Shown here piece by piece: positions 1 to 4,981 of a DNA stretch of 7,120 nt. Position 1 is the stretch's first letter; every line of letters starts with the position of its first letter. The notes beneath the pieces are model-generated. The model did not search any database, was not told where the DNA came from, and saw nothing but the letters and a program-made list of their open reading frames with translations. Position numbers and translations under genes: made by a program. The stretch is from Burkholderiales bacterium (GTDB taxonomy: Bacteria; Pseudomonadota; Gammaproteobacteria; Burkholderiales; Burkholderiaceae_D). Where the stretch lies: NCBI GenBank assembly GCA_028868455.1, contig JAGWUK010000147.1, positions 1-7,120 of the forward strand, in the 5' to 3' direction.

Positions 1-171
1 ACAGGCGGCGAGTCACGCATCAGCAATTTTTTATTGTGGCAGGCCGCCTACGCGGAGTTGTATTTTTCCGATCTGCTGTGGCCAGAATTCAATACCCAAG
101 CATTGGAAAATGCACTTGCATGGTTCGAGCGTCGAGATCGTCGGTTTGGTGTTGATTCGGCCGCAGCGTGA
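1..171 (+). CDS. uppS: Isoprenyl transferase / undecaprenyl diphosphate synthase, C-terminal fragment (5' end outside window)
   Basis: Only the last 56 codons are present; the frame is open from base 1 and ends at TGA 169-171. The visible protein starts [14 protein letters not shown] and continues [13 protein letters not shown]. This is the highly conserved C-terminal signature of cis-prenyltransferases of the UppS family, whose Arg and Ser in the RISN motif help bind isopentenyl diphosphate. The end, FERRDRRFG plus a short Ala-rich tail, is also typical. The enzyme is cytosolic or membrane-associated and condenses isoprene units into undecaprenyl diphosphate, precursor of the lipid carrier for peptidoglycan and surface polysaccharides. 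One variation is Ser where many homologues have His or Gln after TGGE. In many proteobacteria uppS is followed by cdsA; here it is followed by a polysaccharide exporter 48 bases on. It may therefore be a second, cluster-dedicated copy or a rearranged housekeeping copy. The family call is near certain; the copy status cannot be judged from this window. Confidence 0.93.
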   Translation, partial: TGGESRISNFLLWQAAYAELYFSDLLWPEFNTQALENALAWFERRDRRFGVDSAAA

Positions 172-219
172 TCCCACTCTCTGCCCACATTGCATTGTTT
201 TAGTCATTTCAAATACCGC

Positions 220-2685
220 ATGTTTAAAAATCACTTTTCATTGTTGACCTTGCTGGCGGTGCTGTTATTGGCCCCGGGTAGTGGATCAGCTCAAGGATTT
301 GATCCCAAAGGTGCCACTGCTGGAGCCAATACAGAGGGGGGGAATGCGGTAAGTCGGTCAGTCGCGCCTGCATCGGCTATTCGCGCTGATGCAGGAACAC
401 CTGCCGAAGCGATGGGACAAACAAGTACCGTAGGCCGCTCATTGGGAAGTGGAGGCACGCTGAATCAAGGTGAAGTGGCCGCGTTGTCCGAAGAAAAACA
501 AAGGCAAAACTGGCTTCTGAGTCGGCCAGTGCAACCCAGTCAATTTCAGCGCTTTGTACAAGAAAACACAGGGCGAATGTTGCCCATTTACGGCCGTGAT
601 TTGTTCGAAAACCCCTTCTCATACCGACCAGATGCCTCGGCACCTGCCCCCAGTGACTACGTGTTGGGACCAGGCGATGAAGTGAAGTTGCAGGTGTGGG
701 GTGGGGTGGAATACACCGGCAATCTGACCATTGATCGGAATGGACAAATCAATTTACCGCGTGTAGGTGCGATCACTTTGGCCGGTGTACCAGTGCGTGA
801 CGTGGAGTCTGTTTTGCGTCGACACATGGGTCAAGTGTTTACCAATTTCAGTTTGAATGCCAATCCGGGGCGCTTGCGCAGCATTCAAGTCTATGTGGTG
901 GGACAAGCCATTCAACCGGGAGCCGTTCAAGTATCAGGCACAAGCACCTTGATCAATGCTTTGTTTGCCAGTGGTGGCCCAACGTCTAACGGCTCCATGC
1001 GGAACATCCAATTGCGTCGCGGTAATCGATTGGTGACCACATTGGATTTGTATGATTTTATTGGGCGAGGCGACAAGTCCAAAGACATTCCACTGCAGCC
1101 AGGCGACGTGATTGTCATCCCACCTGTCGGTGCGCGAGTGGCGATCACGGGTACCTACGATCAGGCAGCGATTTATGAGCTGAAATCACAGAATTTGGGC
1201 GCAACGACGTTGGGGGAACTGCTGAGTTTGGGGGGGGGCGTCCCAACTTTGGTGGAGCCACGCAAAGCAACGCTGGAGCGAATTTTTCCGGATAAAACCC
1301 CGCCAAGGCAAGTCATCGATTTAAACCTCAGCCCTGAGGGGCTGCGTCAAACCCTCAGGGACGGTGACGTCATCACCCTGATGCCGGTGACCGCAGGTTT
1401 TTCCAACGCTGTGACGCTGCAAGGCCGTGTGGCTCAGCCCATTCGCCAGCGTTGGTTTGAAGGGATGCGCATACTGGATTTGATTCCAGATCGTGATGCT
1501 CTGATCGTTCCAGAGTATTACAAACGGCGCAACTTGTTGTTAATGCCGGATGCCAACGTGTCGGCACAAAAAAACCCAGTGATGACGCCTGACGACAAAC
1601 GAGCCCCGAAAGTGTCGGCGAGTGCACAAGAGCTCGAAAATTTAGATCAGTCGTTCAAACAGCCCAATACAAATGCCAAATTGGACACCATCGTTGACCG
1701 TGTGCGTGGCCTGAGTGCCACCATCAATTGGGACTACGCGGTGATTGAACGCCTCAACCGCACGACCATGCAAACGGAGTTGATTCCATTCAATTTGGGT
1801 TTGGCTGTTCTCCAACGCGATCCACAAAACAATTTACCGCTGCGCGCGGGTGACGTGGTCACTATTTTCAGCCAAGAAGATGTGCGCTTACCCATTGAAA
1901 AACAAAACCGTCTTGTGCGAGTTGAAGGCGAGGTGAGAGCACCAGGTGTTTATCAGGTGTTACCCGGCGAGACGCTCGCGCAATTGATTGATCGCATAGG
2001 TGGCGTGACGCCTCAAGCTTATGTTTTTGGCACAGAGTTCACGCGTGAATCGGTGCGAAAAAAACAGCAAGAAAATCTCAACTCGTTGATCAAACGAATG
2101 GAATACCAACTCCAAAGTCAGTCTGCTGTGGCGACATCCAGTTTGAGTGCAGATCGTGCGGCCCAATCTCAAGCCCTCCAGCAGCAGCAGCAGCAGCAGC
2201 TGAAAGCCCAAGTTGAGCGTCTGCGTTCGTTTAACAGCAATGGGCGCATGAGTTTGGAGTTGGAGCCTTCTTTGACCGCCACCATTGCGGCCTATCCCAG
2301 TTTGCCATTGGAAGATGGCGATCGGGTTGTTATCCCGTCAATGCCCGGATATATCTCCGCCTTTGGGTCGGTGAACAATGAAAACGTGATGATTTACAAA
2401 CCTGGCAAAACAGTGGAGGACGTGATCCGTTCCGCCGGGTTGATGGAAGATGCCGAGTTAGATTACGCATTTGTTTTAAGAGCTGATGGCAGTGTTGTTT
2501 CCAGAAAAGGGCGAGGAATGTTTACCTCATTCGAGGGCGTTCAAGTGATGCCGGGTGATACGGTCGTGGTTCCTGCCAAACTTGACCGTGAAAGTCGCTA
2601 CAGCTTCTGGACACGCGTATTCAAAGACTGGACACAAATTTTGGCCAACTTCGGTCTGGGCGTCATTGCACTTAAACAGCTGTAA
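220..2685 (+). CDS. Multi-SLBB outer-membrane polysaccharide export protein (Wza/OPX family)
   Basis: The protein (821 aa) is predicted to form the periplasm-to-outer-membrane export conduit for a surface polysaccharide. I chose ATG 220 because it starts directly at a signal peptide: K3, a hydrophobic core at about residues 6-18, and likely cleavage after GSA24. A TTG at 190 would add ten residues; neither start has a clear ribosome site. The Poly_export domain begins at 146 (DYVLGPGDEVKLQVWGG). SLBB-type units follow at about 222-302, 306-388, 397-551, 564-706 and 710-786, most closing with a PGD/DGD-V-hydrophobic strand. The third is split by a polar insert (about 447-500), the fourth by a Gln-rich predicted coiled coil (608-672) with seven consecutive Gln. 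The C-terminus (795-821) is an aromatic amphipathic helix, suggesting a Wza-like outer-membrane barrel. The mature protein has no Cys, so unlike classical Wza it cannot be a lipoprotein. It is over twice the length of E. coli Wza (379 aa). Confidence 0.93.
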   Translation: MFKNHFSLLTLLAVLLLAPGSGSAQGFDPKGATAGANTEGGNAVSRSVAPASAIRADAGTPAEAMGQTSTVGRSLGSGGTLNQGEVAALSEEKQRQNWLLSRPVQPSQFQRFVQENTGRMLPIYGRDLFENPFSYRPDASAPAPSDYVLGPGDEVKLQVWGGVEYTGNLTIDRNGQINLPRVGAITLAGVPVRDVESVLRRHMGQVFTNFSLNANPGRLRSIQVYVVGQAIQPGAVQVSGTSTLINALFASGGPTSNGSMRNIQLRRGNRLVTTLDLYDFIGRGDKSKDIPLQPGDVIVIPPVGARVAITGTYDQAAIYELKSQNLGATTLGELLSLGGGVPTLVEPRKATLERIFPDKTPPRQVIDLNLSPEGLRQTLRDGDVITLMPVTAGFSNAVTLQGRVAQPIRQRWFEGMRILDLIPDRDALIVPEYYKRRNLLLMPDANVSAQKNPVMTPDDKRAPKVSASAQELENLDQSFKQPNTNAKLDTIVDRVRGLSATINWDYAVIERLNRTTMQTELIPFNLGLAVLQRDPQNNLPLRAGDVVTIFSQEDVRLPIEKQNRLVRVEGEVRAPGVYQVLPGETLAQLIDRIGGVTPQAYVFGTEFTRESVRKKQQENLNSLIKRMEYQLQSQSAVATSSLSADRAAQSQALQQQQQQQLKAQVERLRSFNSNGRMSLELEPSLTATIAAYPSLPLEDGDRVVIPSMPGYISAFGSVNNENVMIYKPGKTVEDVIRSAGLMEDAELDYAFVLRADGSVVSRKGRGMFTSFEGVQVMPGDTVVVPAKLDRESRYSFWTRVFKDWTQILANFGLGVIALKQL
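1230..1238 (+). repeat. Homopolymeric G9 tract inside the exporter gene
   Basis: Nine consecutive G fall at the third base of codon 337 and in codons 338-340 (Leu-Gly-Gly-Gly) of the SLBB exporter. Loss of one G would bring TAA 1322-1324 into frame, and gain of one G would bring TAA 1293-1295 into frame. Either slip would truncate the protein within about 30 codons. Whether the tract actually varies is unknown. Confidence 0.9.
1332..1360. repeat. Perfect 9-bp inverted repeat within the exporter gene
   Basis: CCCTGAGGG (1332-1340) and CCCTCAGGG (1352-1360) are exact reverse complements separated by 11 bases. An alternative 5-bp pairing, CCTCA 1326-1330 with TGAGG 1335-1339, would compete with it. 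Just downstream, GGTGA 1363-1367 pairs with TCACC 1373-1377 around a TGACGTCA palindrome (1365-1372). No T-run follows, so an intrinsic terminator is unlikely. Confidence 0.6.
2179..2199 (+). repeat. (CAG)7 trinucleotide repeat encoding seven Gln
   Basis: Seven identical CAG codons encode residues 654-660 of the exporter, inside the predicted coiled-coil insertion of the fourth SLBB unit. Changes in copy number would stay in frame and lengthen or shorten a periplasmic helix. Confidence 0.9.
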
Positions 2686-2689
2686 AAAA

Positions 2690-3838
2690 ATGACACAAAC
2701 TGTTATTGCGCAAAAAAAAGGCGAACCGCATCAAGAGTTTCAAAATAAGGAATTTGATGTGAACGTGGGTGCTTTGCTGGGTTTGCTTAAGAAAAATTGG
2801 AAAATAATAGGGATTAGCCCGATTATATTTGCTCTGGTTGCGTTGCTCATTAGTTTTCTGGTGCCCCCAGCCTATACCGCCACAACCAATTTTCTTCCAC
2901 CTCAACAGCAAAATGCTGCGGCGAGCATGATACAAAGCTTGGGCGCGTTAGGGGGGATTGCTGGAGGAGCTGCGGGATTAAAAAATCCGACGGATCAATA
3001 TATTTCATTTCTGAAGAGTCGCAGCCTGCAAGATTCATTGATTGATCGGTTTAAATTGCAAGATCGATACGATCAAAAGTATCGTGAAGATACTCGGGTT
3101 AAATTGAACTTAAATACAATTATTGCATCGGGTAAAGACGGTATCATTACCATTAACTCTACAGACAGGGATCCAAAGTTTGCTGCCGTCTTAGCGAATG
3201 CTCATGTCGAAGAGTTTCAAGTTTTGCTTAATCGATTGGCCGTAACTGAAGCGCAGCAACGACGCATGTTTTTTGAGAAACAATTGATACAAACAAAAGA
3301 GGCCCTATCTAAAGCGGATTTAGCACTGCGTGCCAGTGGCGTGGATGCAAGTACCCTGAAGTCAAATCCGCAAGCATCCATTGAAACAATTTCTCGTCTA
3401 AAAGCCACCATCACTGCAACCGAGATTAAGCTCAGCAGCTTGCGCAGCTATTTAGCCGATGGTGCTGCAGAAGTACGTCAAGCGCAAACAGAGTTGCTTG
3501 CTTTGCGCAATCAGCTTTCGAAAGCGGAACAAAATGATGTGACTCCAAGTGCCAATACCAGTGATTATGTAAGCAAATATCGGGAGTATAAATATCAAGA
3601 AACATTATATGATATGTTTGCTCGACAGTATGAGTTGGCCAAAGTGGATGAAAGCAGGGAAGGTTCTGTTGTTCAAGTATTGGACAAAGCGCTGCCTCCG
3701 GAGAAAAGATCGAAACCTGTGAGGTTGCCTTTTTTAATAATTGGAGGCCTAGTAGGTTTTATATTTTCTTTGGCTTTTTTGTTGTTTAGACATAAAAACT
3801 ATAAAAACATTTTTTTACGCACCAAAGCTGCTGTATGA
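2690..3838 (+). CDS. Wzz/GNVR-family polysaccharide chain-length determinant (PCP protein without kinase domain)
   Basis: The protein (382 aa) is an inner-membrane co-polymerase expected to set polymer length and couple assembly to the exporter. ATG 2690 lies 5 bases after the exporter stop; starting further upstream would overlap the exporter coding sequence by up to 130 bases. No strong ribosome site is visible. The Wzz domain starts near residue 21 and the first membrane helix is about 38-58, ending at the usual PPAYTA segment. A Gly/Ala-rich loop (85-96) is typical of proteobacterial Wzz-like proteins. A long periplasmic helical region follows (about 165-320). The GNVR-like stretch ends with the usual pre-membrane VLDKALPPEKRSKP (about 330-343). 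The second helix is about 346-366, with a short basic tail. There is no C-terminal Walker/BY-kinase domain, so this is the short PCP class. Both slips of an A8 tract in codons 8-10 would cause early stops. Base composition is much more A+T-rich than in the exporter gene. Confidence 0.92.
   Translation: MTQTVIAQKKGEPHQEFQNKEFDVNVGALLGLLKKNWKIIGISPIIFALVALLISFLVPPAYTATTNFLPPQQQNAAASMIQSLGALGGIAGGAAGLKNPTDQYISFLKSRSLQDSLIDRFKLQDRYDQKYREDTRVKLNLNTIIASGKDGIITINSTDRDPKFAAVLANAHVEEFQVLLNRLAVTEAQQRRMFFEKQLIQTKEALSKADLALRASGVDASTLKSNPQASIETISRLKATITATEIKLSSLRSYLADGAAEVRQAQTELLALRNQLSKAEQNDVTPSANTSDYVSKYREYKYQETLYDMFARQYELAKVDESREGSVVQVLDKALPPEKRSKPVRLPFLIIGGLVGFIFSLAFLLFRHKNYKNIFLRTKAAV
2712..2719 (+). 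repeat. Homopolymeric A8 tract at the start of the chain-length gene
   Basis: Eight A span codons 8-10 (Gln-Lys-Lys) of the Wzz-like gene. Loss of one A would lead to TGA at 2760-2762, and gain of one A to TAA at 2746-2748. Either would leave only a short leader peptide. A7 (2684-2690) also lies between the exporter stop and this gene's ATG, so A-richness here may simply be compositional. Confidence 0.8.
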
Positions 3839-4395
3839 AAAGACTGTTCGATATTTTTTTATGCTGCGTATGCATTGTTTTTTTATTGCCTATCATTTTG
3901 CTGGTGTTTATTGTTGTTAAAGTTACATCAAAGGGCCCCGCTCTCTACTGGAGTGATCGAGTTGGTATCAACAACAAAATATTTAAGATGCCAAAATTTC
4001 GCAGCATGAACATCGATACGCCTGCTGTGGCTACTCATTTGCTTAAGGATCCAGCATCTTATTTAACGCCAATAGGTGGATTTCTTCGAAAAAGCAGTTT
4101 GGATGAGTTGCCTCAGCTTTGGAATATATTGACAGGCGATATGAGTTTTGTGGGCCCAAGACCCGCACTGTTCAATCAAAAGGATTTGATTGAGCTGCGC
4201 ACGCGATATGGAGTTCATAATTTGCTACCTGGATTGACTGGCTGGGCTCAAGTAAATGGTAGAGATGAATTGCCGATACCAAAAAAAGTTGAACTTGACT
4301 TGGACTACCTCAACAGAAAAAATTTTTTGTTTGATCTGAAGATTTTATGGATGACCTTTATCAAGGTTCTTCGTAGCGATGGGGTTTCGCATTGA
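3835..4395 (+). CDS. Short sugar-1-phosphate transferase, monotopic phosphoglycosyl transferase (PglC/WcaJ C-terminal type)
   Basis: The protein (186 aa) should transfer a sugar phosphate from a UDP-sugar to undecaprenyl phosphate on the cytoplasmic face of the inner membrane, starting the repeat unit. ATG 3835 overlaps the Wzz-like stop as ATGA, indicating translational coupling. It begins MKRLFDI, followed by one hydrophobic segment (about 7-30) with Pro19, consistent with the re-entrant helix of this family. Family motifs follow: KFRSM (54-58), SSLDELPQLWN with the catalytic Asp90-Glu91 pair (87-97), GDMSFVGPRP (101-110) and PGLTGWAQVNGRD (132-144). The length matches the minimal catalytic domain, as in Campylobacter PglC, and it lacks the extra N-terminal membrane helices of WcaJ or WbaP. 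The adjacent PglD-like and PglF-like genes favour a diacetylbacillosamine-type substrate. Substrate specificity cannot be read from sequence alone in this family. Confidence 0.95.
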   Translation: MKRLFDIFLCCVCIVFLLPIILLVFIVVKVTSKGPALYWSDRVGINNKIFKMPKFRSMNIDTPAVATHLLKDPASYLTPIGGFLRKSSLDELPQLWNILTGDMSFVGPRPALFNQKDLIELRTRYGVHNLLPGLTGWAQVNGRDELPIPKKVELDLDYLNRKNFLFDLKILWMTFIKVLRSDGVSH

Positions 4396-4973
4396 TAGCC
4401 ACTAAAAAATTATTAATTGTCGGAGCTGGTGGACATGGTCATTGTGTTGCTGAAGTTGCCAGCGAATCAGGGGTTTTTGAGGTCATTGGTTTTTTAGATG
4501 ACGCTTTTACTACTCAAAAAACTGCACATGCTTATCCGCTGATTGGAAAAGTTGCTGATTTCAAAAAATGTCTTGGAAAATTTGACTCGATTTTTGTAGC
4601 GATCGGCAATAATGTTCTTCGTGAGCGGCTATCGTCAGAATTTATCAAAAACGATTTGACCATAGAAAATATCATCCATCCATCGGCTGTCGTTTCATCT
4701 CAGGCAAAAATGGGGTGGGGCTGTGTTGTTTTTGCAGGCGCGGTCATTGGAGTGCGCGCGGCATTAGGGAATGGCGTCATTGTGAACTCTGGAGCAGTTA
4801 TTGAACATGATGCCTCTATCCATGATTTTGGGCACATGGGTATCAATACGAGCTTGGCAAGCGCCTCGGTCTTAGGTCATGGCGCTTGGATGCAGCCTGG
4901 CAGCATATTGGGGCATGGTTCTCATTTGCCTGCTGGCGCGGTGCTTTCCCCTGGTGCGGTGCATGGATCATAA
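4392..4973 (+). CDS. PglD-like sugar acetyltransferase (left-handed beta-helix, NeuD/PglD family)
   Basis: The protein (193 aa) likely transfers an acetyl group from acetyl-CoA to a UDP-4-amino sugar. The start is TTG 4392, overlapping the previous stop (TTGA, 4392-4395). No ATG lies early enough to preserve the N-terminal Rossmann-like motif GAGGHGH (11-17), so the TTG is well supported. The N-terminal nucleotide-sugar domain includes GFLDD (33-37) and VAIGNN (69-74). From about residue 96 the imperfect hexapeptide repeats of a beta-helix appear. The acceptor/CoA site pattern of PglD is retained: Asn132, His139 (the presumed general base, in VIEHD), Asp140 and His148. The C-terminus stops right after a coil (AVLSPGAVHGS) and lacks the usual GxPAK-type tail, although total length is close to C. 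jejuni PglD (195 aa). Alternatives are NeuD-like sialic acid O-acetyltransferase or another amino-sugar acylase. Its position between PglC-like and PglF-like genes favours the PglD role. Confidence 0.9.
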   Translation: MIATKKLLIVGAGGHGHCVAEVASESGVFEVIGFLDDAFTTQKTAHAYPLIGKVADFKKCLGKFDSIFVAIGNNVLRERLSSEFIKNDLTIENIIHPSAVVSSQAKMGWGCVVFAGAVIGVRAALGNGVIVNSGAVIEHDASIHDFGHMGINTSLASASVLGHGAWMQPGSILGHGSHLPAGAVLSPGAVHGS

Positions 4974-4981
4974 CGAGGCTT

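Noticed and set aside
190..219. TTG start at 190 for the exporter, adding ten residues
   Set aside because: The ten residues precede a complete signal peptide starting at ATG 220, and no ribosome site supports the TTG.
172..219. Promoter between uppS and the exporter (TTGCAT at 190)
   Set aside because: No acceptable -10 hexamer lies at proper spacing, and a start there would fall after the exporter ATG.
2555..2689. Upstream extension of the chain-length gene by 45 codons
   Set aside because: It lies almost entirely within the exporter coding sequence in another frame, and the Wzz domain begins after ATG 2690.
4886..4981. Upstream extension of the dehydratase by 32 codons
   Set aside because: It overlaps the acetyltransferase 3' end. 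ATG 4982 with GAGG upstream fits the family's N-terminus.
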